64,000 bases of DNA from UBA1952 sp965246765 (GTDB lineage: Bacteria > Bacteroidota > Bacteroidia > Chitinophagales > Chitinophagaceae). Under the pieces are notes generated by a model that saw nothing but the letters and a program-made list of their open reading frames with translations, was not told the origin of the DNA and did not search any database. Of the stretch, positions 52,128 through 60,207 are shown one piece after another. Made by a program: the position numbers and the translations under genes. The stretch lies in contig CBDFFJ010000003.1 in NCBI GenBank assembly GCA_965246765.1, forward strand, positions 372,001 to 436,000. Reading direction: 5' to 3'. Position 1 is the stretch's first letter. Each line of letters opens with the position of its first letter.

Positions 52128-55073
52128 ATGAAAACAATCTCCCTGCTCTTGCTAGCTGTATTTGGTTGCACATTGCTCTTTGCACAAAGCCCACCTACTC
52201 GTGTTCCTGACGCTGAGGCCCCAGACCCTGGCTCCGCTTGGTACTACTATGAGAACCGCGGGCAGATCATTGACGAGGCGCAGAATATCCGCAACGACAT
52301 TAAGTATTACACGACCCATCCGGGCGTGAAAATCTATCTTGGTGATGATACTATATCTTTTACGGGACGTAATGCAGCTATTGTAAATGACACTCTGGTT
52401 ACCGATACGTCCTTCCGTGTGGATATGCAGTTTTACTGTGGGCAGCGCGACGCCAACCAGCCTTGTCCAAATACTATCGGCGTTTACGAGGCGTCCGGCG
52501 ATTCACTGAATTATTATCTACCGCATTGCAGCAGTGGTATTGAAGGGGTGCCTGGCTTCGGCGGGGTAGTTTATCAAAACGCTTTTCCCAACACTGATGT
52601 GCATTTTTTCAGTAATCCTGAAGGTCCACTTACCTACTTTGTTCTACATCCTAGCGCGGATACCAATGCATTCACGTTACAGTTTTTGGGACAGGATAGC
52701 ATACAGGCCATTGCCAATTATTTACACATATATTCTGGGCAGCATGGCATTAGCTTTCCTGACGGGATTGCTTATCAGGTTGACCCATTCGGGGCGATCG
52801 TACCGCTTGGCTGGATGCCTACGTGGTATGATGCTGGGAATGGAAAGGTAAAGATGCATTTCGGCAGCTATAACCCTTCCTATGATTTAGTTATCAGAAC
52901 CGGTGCAGTGGGACAGAAAACAGCCGGTCAAGGAACAGATAATCTTACTTGGACAACATACTATGGCGATGCCGGGGGCGAAGCTAATCCCGATTCATCG
53001 CGCGAGTGGTCCGTGGATGGGATGCCTATCATCAAGAGCGCTTTGCAGCATGGTGAGCGGATTTTTTGGCATGCCATGACATCAAAAAGCACCGCGTTTA
53101 ATTTATATAGTGGTAACAGGGTCACAACGTCAGGGTTGTTTGCTTACAAAGGTGACTTTGATTGTATAGTGAGCGCCTTTGATGGTGATACCTGTCGCAG
53201 GCTCTGGTCAACCTATTTCGGTGGCTCAAGCTATGAAGAAGTGGCAGCGATGTTGATATTGGATGCCAATCAGACGAATAATAATTCATATGGCAATCTA
53301 ATATTGGCTGGGCGAACAAGGTCAAATGATATTCCACTCGGCATATGGCATTCATCGGTATTATGGAAAAAGTCAACCAACATTCCTTCAACGGGTCTTC
53401 ATACCGGCTCATTCATAGCCAGCTTCGGTGCCAGCAATGGATACTTTAAGTATTCAACATATTTCGGGGGCGGTTCGTTTTGCTACTTGGATGCTTTGGC
53501 TTGGGACGAGGCTAAACAGGAAATCGTCTTTTGTGGTTATATAGACGGCAGTTGGGCGAAAGTGGATACAACTAGCCAGAATCCAGGCGGTGACACTATA
53601 TCCTTACGCCGCGGTGGTCGGTATTTTCAGTCTAGTACGCCGGACGCACGATCTGGTTTTGTAGGTGCCTTTAACCTTGGCAGAGACCTTACCTGGTGCA
53701 CCCTAATCGGCGGCGATTCTCTGGATGTGATGAACGTAATAGTGCCTGACAAATCAGGCGGCCTCTATGTGTTGGGCAATACGCGAAGTCGCTCAGGGAG
53801 CGTGACAGTCAGCACGACGCCTCTGTTCGCGCCTGTAGGCACAGGCGCTGCAGTCAGCCTGCCTTTTGTTGATCCGGGTGCTGGCGCATTTTCCCAAACT
53901 AGCATGCGTTGGCGCCGTGGCTTCCTCGCGCATTTCAATAGCGCTAGGGCTATTGACTGGGGAACTTTATACGGCGGCGGCACTGACAATGAATACCTAG
54001 GCTTAGTAGTCAATTCAAAAAATGACGTCTATATCTCTGGCACGGCCAACAGGGCGGATACCATTCATTCCAATCAAGCTGATAATAGCGGTACTTACCG
54101 CATCCCATCTTACGCTGCGATTGGAGGCAGCTATTTGCAAGGATATGGGACCGTCAACTTTGGCCAGAATGGAGGACAGGATGCTGTAATTGCCCGATTT
54201 GATTCCACGCACAAACTCAAATGGAGCACCTTATTCGGTCTAAAAGGTATTGAGCGCGCCCCAATAAGGCTGGTCATTGATTCTCTTGACCATATTTATA
54301 TGTCGGGCAACAACGAGATTGATACAGGCGCAGGGGCGGGAGCGCAAAGCATACCTATCTATAAGGTTACTGGCAGATATCAGCAAGACAGCAATGCGTC
54401 GTCGCGCTCGCTGTTGACGCCGTCAACAATCAATTCTGGTCTGGAAGTCTCCGACGGATGGATCGTACAGTTCAATCCTGCTAATAGACCAGTATGGTCC
54501 ACACTGTATGGCGGAGTATTTCCTGGCAATCACCCTATATCAGGAGGAAATCTTTCCTTTGTTTCAGGCAACTATCAAGATGCGCGGGAGATAATAACAA
54601 GCATGGATGCTGTTACCAAAAATGGTCTCGTAAGTCTATACATGACTGGTATCACAAAGAACCCGAATACACCGATGTATTTCAGCAACTCATCCAGGCG
54701 AAAGCCGTTTGCCATCGCATATGACGACGCAACGCATGGAGGTAATTGGGATTCATTCATTGGCATGTTTGAAAATGCTCGCGCTACCGCTGTGCCATCG
54801 GTTCCTCAACTGCATACATCCAATAATATCATGGTTGCACCTAATCCATCTCATGACAGGTTTGCCGTTACCTTTAATAATGAAGGCAAATCCAGCAGAG
54901 TGCCGATGGTCGTGACGAGTGCACTTGGACAGGTGCTGTTGAGCGGTAACATTAATGCAGTGCGTGGAGAGAATAAATTCATGCTGGACTTAGAACAACT
55001 GCCAGCCGGTGTGTATTTTCTGCAACTTGCATCAGAAGAAAAATCAGAAGCCGTAAGGATGGTAAAATACTAA
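52128..55073 (+). CDS. Large secreted protein, SBBP-like, with T9SS type A sorting domain
   Basis: 981 residues. Signal peptide (MKTISLLLLAVFGCTLLFA). Residues about 30-280 form an N-terminal module with YYYENRGQIIDEAQNIRNDI, seen in Bacteroidota SBBP-repeat proteins. Blades about 300-850 repeat WSTYFGG or similar (LWSTYFGGSSYEEVAAM, DWGTLYGGGTDNEYLG, WSTLFGLKGIE, WSTLYGG), a propeller-like pattern. The last 80 residues (MVAPNPSHDRFAVTF, LPAGVYFLQL) are a T9SS type A sorting domain. The gene has no Shine-Dalgarno, unlike the island backbone genes. Confidence 0.9.
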   Translation: MKTISLLLLAVFGCTLLFAQSPPTRVPDAEAPDPGSAWYYYENRGQIIDEAQNIRNDIKYYTTHPGVKIYLGDDTISFTGRNAAIVNDTLVTDTSFRVDMQFYCGQRDANQPCPNTIGVYEASGDSLNYYLPHCSSGIEGVPGFGGVVYQNAFPNTDVHFFSNPEGPLTYFVLHPSADTNAFTLQFLGQDSIQAIANYLHIYSGQHGISFPDGIAYQVDPFGAIVPLGWMPTWYDAGNGKVKMHFGSYNPSYDLVIRTGAVGQKTAGQGTDNLTWTTYYGDAGGEANPDSSREWSVDGMPIIKSALQHGERIFWHAMTSKSTAFNLYSGNRVTTSGLFAYKGDFDCIVSAFDGDTCRRLWSTYFGGSSYEEVAAMLILDANQTNNNSYGNLILAGRTRSNDIPLGIWHSSVLWKKSTNIPSTGLHTGSFIASFGASNGYFKYSTYFGGGSFCYLDALAWDEAKQEIVFCGYIDGSWAKVDTTSQNPGGDTISLRRGGRYFQSSTPDARSGFVGAFNLGRDLTWCTLIGGDSLDVMNVIVPDKSGGLYVLGNTRSRSGSVTVSTTPLFAPVGTGAAVSLPFVDPGAGAFSQTSMRWRRGFLAHFNSARAIDWGTLYGGGTDNEYLGLVVNSKNDVYISGTANRADTIHSNQADNSGTYRIPSYAAIGGSYLQGYGTVNFGQNGGQDAVIARFDSTHKLKWSTLFGLKGIERAPIRLVIDSLDHIYMSGNNEIDTGAGAGAQSIPIYKVTGRYQQDSNASSRSLLTPSTINSGLEVSDGWIVQFNPANRPVWSTLYGGVFPGNHPISGGNLSFVSGNYQDAREIITSMDAVTKNGLVSLYMTGITKNPNTPMYFSNSSRRKPFAIAYDDATHGGNWDSFIGMFENARATAVPSVPQLHTSNNIMVAPNPSHDRFAVTFNNEGKSSRVPMVVTSALGQVLLSGNINAVRGENKFMLDLEQLPAGVYFLQLASEEKSEAVRMVKY

Positions 55074-55078
55074 CGGGT

Positions 55079-56386
55079 ATGAAACAATTTACATTACTCT
55101 TGTTAGTGGTGCTTCTTTCATCAGCAATTAGCCGCGCCCAGCACTGGAAAGCGCTACCATTTCAGTTTGATAAAAGTGCTTTGACTTGCATACCTGACGC
55201 TGAAACAGACAGCATGTATATTATCGGCTTTGAGTCCGTGAACGGTGTGTCGGCAAATGTGGTTAAGTGGGACGGGGACACTGGCATCACTTACCAAAGT
55301 ATTTTAGGAGGAGGCAATTATCTTGATGATATTACTACTTATCAAGGTAAAATGTTCGTTGCTGCCGGTGGCATTCTTCAACGTAAAGACGATACAGGTT
55401 GGTATTGGACAAATGACCCGCGCTTTGACCAAGCCTACAAGTTTTTTCGTGTAGGCAACCGTTTAGCGGTCATGATGGAGCATTTGGACTTGGCAGCCAA
55501 CTCGTATTCTTATCACCTTTCTGTGTGGAATGGCGTAGTGTGGAAGGATACGTTAGGCACTGATACTGTTTACGGGGCCCACTTCCCATTTCTATCATCT
55601 ATTGAGTATTATAAGGGACAGCTTTATTTAGCAAGTAGTAGAACTGTCATTCGCTTTGATGGTATGAAGTGGTCAAACGCTGGCGGAGGCATCAATACCG
55701 GAGGCGCAGGTTACATAGCAAAGGTTATCGTGTGGCGCGGCGAATTATATGCTTGCGGCAGCTTTTTTGAGAGTGAGGGCGCACCCGGTAATGACATTGC
55801 GCGCTGGGATGGAACATCTTGGCATCGCTTAGGTGAAGGGCTGCTTTCCGACTATGGATATGGCGCTCAGGATATGCTGATTTACAATAATGAACTCTAT
55901 GTTGTCGGTGACTTTAGCCAAGCTGGTGGTCTCAACGCAGACGGGCTTGCCAAATGGGACGGGCGAAGATGGTGTGTAGTCAATGATGATTTTGGTTCGG
56001 CAGCACCAGCTCAGATATTTGAATTTAAAGGCAGCATGTTTGTTAGCGGCCGCTGGTATGCGATTAATGGATTGCCTTATAATCACATAGCTAAATGGGT
56101 AGGCGGAGCGTTTGGAGATGATTGTTCAGCACCACTATCCGTACATAGTCCTCTGCCTTCAGCCAGCGCAATAATTTATCCCAATCCGGCTTCCGACTTT
56201 GTGTTTATTGGTTTGACGGATGTTGAAGCAGTCAGCATCTACGATATGCAAGGAAAGTTGGTAAGTAAAACCGGTAGCTATGTATCGAGTAAAGGCATAG
56301 ATGTCAGCAAACTTGCTATCGGTCTTTACATGCTGCGCATAGAAACTAACAGCGGTACTATCATGCAAAGACTTGTCAGAGAATAA
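55079..56386 (+). CDS. Secreted kelch/propeller-like protein with T9SS type A sorting domain
   Basis: 435 residues with signal peptide (MKQFTLLLLVVLLSSAISRA). Repeated blocks with W-x-G-x-x-W and GELYACGSF, NELYVVGDFSQAGG look like delta-60 or kelch-type beta-propeller units. The C-terminus (IIYPNPASDFVFIGLTD, KLAIGLYMLRI) is a T9SS type A domain. It follows the previous T9SS gene by 5 bp and shares its promoter. Together they form a two-gene secreted cargo operon. Confidence 0.88.
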   Translation: MKQFTLLLLVVLLSSAISRAQHWKALPFQFDKSALTCIPDAETDSMYIIGFESVNGVSANVVKWDGDTGITYQSILGGGNYLDDITTYQGKMFVAAGGILQRKDDTGWYWTNDPRFDQAYKFFRVGNRLAVMMEHLDLAANSYSYHLSVWNGVVWKDTLGTDTVYGAHFPFLSSIEYYKGQLYLASSRTVIRFDGMKWSNAGGGINTGGAGYIAKVIVWRGELYACGSFFESEGAPGNDIARWDGTSWHRLGEGLLSDYGYGAQDMLIYNNELYVVGDFSQAGGLNADGLAKWDGRRWCVVNDDFGSAAPAQIFEFKGSMFVSGRWYAINGLPYNHIAKWVGGAFGDDCSAPLSVHSPLPSASAIIYPNPASDFVFIGLTDVEAVSIYDMQGKLVSKTGSYVSSKGIDVSKLAIGLYMLRIETNSGTIMQRLVRE

Positions 56387-56401
56387 CACCAATATTTATA
56401 A

Positions 56402-56448
56402 GGAAACGAAGAGTCCCGTCCAAGTGCTGGACTTTTCGTTTCCGTTTT
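56402..56448. terminator. Terminator after the T9SS operon
   Basis: GGAAACGAAGAGTCC (56402-56416) pairs with 56429-56443 with one G-T pair, then GTTTTT. It separates the operon from the convergent XRE gene. Confidence 0.85.
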
Positions 56449-56703
56449 TCATGAAAAACCTTCGCTGAAAAAGTCATGTAGTGTCATATCCAATGCACTT
56501 ACAACTTTCACGAGGCTGCTAAAACGCAAATCCTGGCCGTTTTCATAGCGGCCAAATTGTGCGCGCGGAATGTTGTTTTGATAGGCGAAATGCTCATAAT
56601 TGGAATAGCCCTTGGCAATTCTAAGCTTCTTAATGCGCGCGCCAAGCTTACGCAATTCATCATCCGCAACCAATTCTATGTTCTTTCGTTTCGCCGCTTT
56701 CAT
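56449..56703 (-). CDS. XRE-family DNA-binding protein
   Basis: 84 residues with a helix-turn-helix at about 20-75 (LGARIKKLRIAKGYSNYEHFA, RAQFGRYENGQDL). Small single-domain regulator, divergent from DUF2958; the intergenic region (56704-56910) carries the best TTGACA-type promoter in the window, so it probably controls the backbone genes to its right. The target is inferred only. Confidence 0.85.
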   Translation of the reverse strand: MKAAKRKNIELVADDELRKLGARIKKLRIAKGYSNYEHFAYQNNIPRAQFGRYENGQDLRFSSLVKVVSALDMTLHDFFSEGFS

Positions 56704-56814
56704 CAGGGGTGAAAACTATAAAGTCGCCCATCCGTGAGGTACGCTTTATATGATACTACTTATTAGTGGCTTATTATTTTTTATATTATCACAAAAAATT
56801 AGTGTCCGGCTATC

Positions 56815-56844
56815 TTGACACGAATCACCCAATGGGAATACAGT
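56815..56844 (+). promoter_or_regulatory. Sigma-70-like promoter for the DUF2958 operon
   Basis: TTGACA at 56815-56820, 18-bp spacer, then TACAGT (4 of 6 to TATAAT) at 56839-56844. An AGAAAGGA Shine-Dalgarno follows before the ATG at 56911. This is of proteobacterial style, not the TTTG/TAnnTTTG type. Confidence 0.4.
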
Positions 56845-56910
56845 CCTACTACACGCGCTGGTATTTAGGAAGGTTATCCTAAGACTAATGGTGTTTAGAA
56901 AGGAAAATTC

Positions 56911-57348
56911 ATGCGGCTTTTTACGCAAGAACAATTTGAAACATTATTGCACAGAGGCCAACCCGGCAGTCATGGCATGGACTGGCATCCGGCCGCCAAG
57001 CTGGTTTTGCCCGGCACCGGCTGTGCCTGGCTGCTGAGCGAAATCGTCCACAGCAATTACCAGCTCTATGGCTATGGCATTTCTGACTATGGCCGTGGCG
57101 ACATTCAGGAGGGCTTTATTGATATCAGCTTATTGGAACTGATGAGCGACCCCTTGCAGATGCACCACGTGCAGCAGGATAGCAAGTTTGTGCCCTTATA
57201 CTGCATGTCCGTCTATCAAATCGCAGCAAGAATGAACGGCGGCATTGTGGATGACAAAGAAGCCCTGCAAGAAGCGTTTGATTATCTGAATAACGCCAGC
57301 GCCGTACAAGGCAATCAAACCCGCAAAGCCCCGCAACTACAGCCCTAA
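56911..57348 (+). CDS. DUF2958 domain protein
   Basis: 145 residues. The pattern HPAAKLVLPGTGCAWLLSEI, then YGISDYGRGDIQEGFIDISL and DPLQMHHVQQDSKFVP matches DUF2958, common on plasmids and integrative elements of Proteobacteria. Function unknown. It has AAAGGA about 7 nt before the ATG. First gene of the rightward backbone block DUF2958-AlpA-Toprim. Confidence 0.85.
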   Translation: MRLFTQEQFETLLHRGQPGSHGMDWHPAAKLVLPGTGCAWLLSEIVHSNYQLYGYGISDYGRGDIQEGFIDISLLELMSDPLQMHHVQQDSKFVPLYCMSVYQIAARMNGGIVDDKEALQEAFDYLNNASAVQGNQTRKAPQLQP

Positions 57349-57434
57349 CGACCTACACAGCCAAACTTTCATCAAGAGCAGCTTATCCGAGCCTGCTCTT
57401 TTTAATGCCCGTTTTTCAACCGAAAGGAAACCAA

Positions 57435-57671
57435 ATGACTTTACCGCCACTTTTTGACCGTCACTTGCCCATGCCTCGCTTGCCTGAAACCGGCTATCTG
57501 CGTTTGCCGGAGGTCTTGCAGATAATTCCCGTCAGTAAGTCCACATGGTGGCTTGGCATTACTAACGGCAAATACCCGCGCGGTGTGAAGCTGAGCGAAC
57601 GCATCACCGCTTGGCATGTGGATGATATCCGGCGATGCATTGCCGACATCCAGCACAAGCACAACAGCTAA
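57435..57671 (+). CDS. AlpA-family transcriptional regulator
   Basis: 78 residues from ATG 57435, with AAAGGA about 8 nt upstream. The sequence YLRLPEVLQIIPVSKSTWW followed by NGKYPRGVKLSERITAWHVDDI is the MerR-like winged HTH of AlpA, which activates excision genes of prophages and islands. It should bind DNA near the element's excision or integrase genes. The upstream in-frame ATG 57405 lacks a ribosome site. Confidence 0.9.
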   Translation: MTLPPLFDRHLPMPRLPETGYLRLPEVLQIIPVSKSTWWLGITNGKYPRGVKLSERITAWHVDDIRRCIADIQHKHNS

Positions 57672-57723
57672 GTTTTCTTTTTCTAGCCTTTCATTCCCCT
57701 GCATCATTTGGAGGCAATCGCCC

Positions 57724-58806
57724 ATGAATATTACCGGAGCCCGCGCCATTCCGCTTTTCGTGCTGGTACAGCACTTTGGCGGGAAATATTCGCATACCGA
57801 CGGCAACAAGCAGGAATGGTACTTCTCGCCATTCAGACCTTCGGAAAAAACCGCGTCATTTTTGATTAACGAACAGAAGCAGCGTTGGTTTGACTTTGGA
57901 CACGTCGCCCGCAGTAACGGCGGCAATGGGTCCGGCGGCGACATCCTAGACCTGTGGTGCGATTATCACGGCAAACATCGCCGCAATGCTCTTAATGAGG
58001 CCTTGGCGGCGCTAGAAAGCTTCGCCGGGCCGGGAGCAAGCCAACAGCACGGGCAAGCTTATAAACGGCCACAAACGCGCTTTGCCGGGGATGAAAAATC
58101 TGCAACCGCCGGTCGCTTTAAAATCATTAAACAGCACGACCGCATCTTTTACGGCGCCCTTATCACAGAATTGCAAAAGCGCTGCATAAGCGAACCACTT
58201 GCCAACCGTTACCTAAAACAGGTCTGGCTGCAGGACGTGGTTTACCCGGAGAAAAAGCAAAACGGCTTTGCCTTTCGCAACGACAAATCCGGCTTTGAAA
58301 TCTCCATTCCCAACCCCAAGAAAGGCACGACGTTCAAAACAAGCATCCGGCCTAAAGCGCCAACGACTTATCGCACCCTTGTCAGCAATAAGGTCTTTGT
58401 CTTTGAAGGCATGTGGGATTTTCTGTCATGGCTGGAAATGCAAGACACGCCCGAGCCAGAGCATAACATTGTCGTGCTGAATTCGCTTTCTTTCTGCGGT
58501 GAGATTGTCGCCAATATCATTGCGGCCAAAGAGCAGATTGAAACTGTTATCCTCTTTTTAGACAATGACGAAGCCGGAACTAAGGCAAGCCACTTTATGA
58601 GCGAGGAACTTAATAATGCAGGCTTCACTGTCAGGCCGATGGGAAGCATGTACAAGAACTATAAAGACCTCAGCGATTATTGGGCCAAAGACCCGGCAGC
58701 CAAAAGGGTAAAAGAGCAGCAGCAGGCGCAGGCTAAATACTACACCGGCGACAGCGCAACGGCAATCGTCATGAGCCGGAATAAAGGCAGGCCCCGCTAT
58801 GAATAG
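57724..58806 (+). CDS. Toprim-domain primase-like protein
   Basis: 360 residues from ATG 57724, preceded by a clear GGAGG. The N-terminal part (FSPFRPSEKTASFLIN, QRWFDFG, GGDILDLWCDYHG) corresponds to the CHC2-like domain of plasmid primases but lacks the zinc cysteines. The Toprim domain has glutamate in FVFEGMWDFLSW (about 230) and the aspartate motif in VILFLDNDEAGTK (about 276-288). It likely primes or starts DNA synthesis for element replication or transfer. Its stop codon opens the perfect hairpin at 58806. Confidence 0.87.
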   Translation: MNITGARAIPLFVLVQHFGGKYSHTDGNKQEWYFSPFRPSEKTASFLINEQKQRWFDFGHVARSNGGNGSGGDILDLWCDYHGKHRRNALNEALAALESFAGPGASQQHGQAYKRPQTRFAGDEKSATAGRFKIIKQHDRIFYGALITELQKRCISEPLANRYLKQVWLQDVVYPEKKQNGFAFRNDKSGFEISIPNPKKGTTFKTSIRPKAPTTYRTLVSNKVFVFEGMWDFLSWLEMQDTPEPEHNIVVLNSLSFCGEIVANIIAAKEQIETVILFLDNDEAGTKASHFMSEELNNAGFTVRPMGSMYKNYKDLSDYWAKDPAAKRVKEQQQAQAKYYTGDSATAIVMSRNKGRPRYE

Positions 58807-58847
58807 TAAATCGTTAGAGAGCTTTCGTAAGCTCTCTAACGATTTAC
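58806..58847. repeat. Perfect 19-bp inverted repeat over the Toprim stop codon
   Basis: GTAAATCGTTAGAGAGCTT (58806-58824) is the exact complement of 58829-58847 with a 4-nt loop TCGT. The following bases GCACTCC have no T-run. It may be a transcript end, a site-specific nick or recombination site, or a protein-binding site. Confidence 0.8.
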
Positions 58848-58983
58848 GCACTCCAATGTCGTAAAATAAACCAGCAAGTTCCCACTGTAGATATCTTTCT
58901 AAAAAGAATTATTTACCAAACAAAAATTAGGTTTATTGGATGTTTGACGTCCAATGTTTATTTTTAACGGAAATCTACAAATC

Positions 58984-59550
58984 ATGGGAAAAGAACTTGA
59001 AACAGTTTTTGCTAAAGGCGGAGCACCTTGGACTGTCAAATACTATAAAGAAAAGGTTCTATCGGCGCTCACACTTGACCTTGCAAGGCGTGATGAAGAA
59101 GGGTTAGAAGACCATGTGTGTAAGAAAGTGTTTGGCGCGCTTCAAGCTGCGGTTGAAATAGTAAAAGACATTGAAGATGGAGGAGCCTTTTTCAAACACT
59201 TTCACGAAAATCTTGCGGAATTTAAAGACCAATACTATCAGTGGAATAGTGTCAGCGATGTCTTTGGAAGAAGGAAGCACCACAATTCTTTGACGGATAA
59301 AAAGAAGGCGATGTTCCAAACATTTTACGACAAGATGAAAAAGCTGAAGAAGGTGAACGACGAAGAACGAGTGAAGCAGTTTCAGATCCTCATTGGTACA
59401 CAGGGGGACAGGATGGATAAACTAAACCGTACGTTTGCAACACTTGCAAGCGACCATGGTGACATTTTCGTTGAACTAAAGGAGGTAATGAAGGAATTTA
59501 ATAAGCACGTTGCTAAACGCAAACCAAGTTCCGCTCACCAATTAAACTGA
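58984..59550 (+). CDS. Hypothetical soluble helical protein
   Basis: 188 residues from ATG 58984 (the ORF opens at 58954). Charged, lysine- and glutamate-rich, mostly alpha-helical by eye (DKMKKLKKVNDEERVKQFQIL); no motif or signal peptide recognised. It ends 1 nt before a membrane protein gene, so the two form an operon. Low GC. Confidence 0.7.
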   Translation: MGKELETVFAKGGAPWTVKYYKEKVLSALTLDLARRDEEGLEDHVCKKVFGALQAAVEIVKDIEDGGAFFKHFHENLAEFKDQYYQWNSVSDVFGRRKHHNSLTDKKKAMFQTFYDKMKKLKKVNDEERVKQFQILIGTQGDRMDKLNRTFATLASDHGDIFVELKEVMKEFNKHVAKRKPSSAHQLN

Positions 59551-59551
59551 A

Positions 59552-59896
59552 ATGTCCGAATCCAAAAACAGACACGTTTGGATTGAGATATTAAATGCGA
59601 TTTCTGCGATTTTAAGTATCACGGGAGTTTCATTGTTGTGGGTAAAGAACCGCTTTGACTTATCTGTAAAGAATGTTGTTTCAGTCGGGTTGGTATGCTT
59701 GATTGGAATAACTCTTCTAACTGCTTTTGCGGCATTTTATATTTATGAATTTTCTAACCGTCAAGAACGGTTACGACCTCTTGGCAAAGCACTGTCACAC
59801 ATGGTTTTTACTATTCTTATAGTAATATTATTACTATTATATGTAAAAATCGGGAAGAATTATTTGTTTGATTTAGCCTATCAAATTATGCCATAA
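59552..59896 (+). CDS. Hypothetical three-pass membrane protein
   Basis: 114 residues with hydrophobic segments at about 12-30, 40-62 and 84-102 (VFTILIVILLLLYVKI). Not recognised. It is tightly linked to the soluble partner upstream. The soluble-plus-membrane arrangement is typical of many two-component island modules but no function follows from it. Confidence 0.68.
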   Translation: MSESKNRHVWIEILNAISAILSITGVSLLWVKNRFDLSVKNVVSVGLVCLIGITLLTAFAAFYIYEFSNRQERLRPLGKALSHMVFTILIVILLLLYVKIGKNYLFDLAYQIMP

Positions 59897-59945
59897 TGTT
59901 TATGGTTCTATGTTAATATAGATGTTATGCACAACGGAGTAGAGA

Positions 59946-60188
59946 ATGACCAACCATCGTGGGAAAGAATATTTATTTGCCCTCAGTTTTACTTCTTTTA
60001 TGGTAGGTATGATGGCGGGAACAGAAATCGCAAGTTCAGTGATTACCAGAAAGAATTTAGAACACAACTTCGCTAATAATCAAAAGATGTGTGACACGGG
60101 TAATTTTCAAATGTTGGCCAATACCGCAGCAAATGATAGTGCTGCTGTCGAATGGTTAAGATTTGGCAGTCCAAACTTGATGAGATGA
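59946..60188 (+). CDS. Hypothetical small protein with one membrane segment
   Basis: 80 residues, one hydrophobic stretch near 10-30 (FALSFTSFMVGMMAGTEIAS), then a polar tail. Weak GGAG before the ATG. Not recognised. It follows the previous pair by 49 bp and is convergent with virD4. Confidence 0.5.
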   Translation: MTNHRGKEYLFALSFTSFMVGMMAGTEIASSVITRKNLEHNFANNQKMCDTGNFQMLANTAANDSAAVEWLRFGSPNLMR

Positions 60189-60207
60189 AATCTTCGGAGT
60201 TCTAGTT

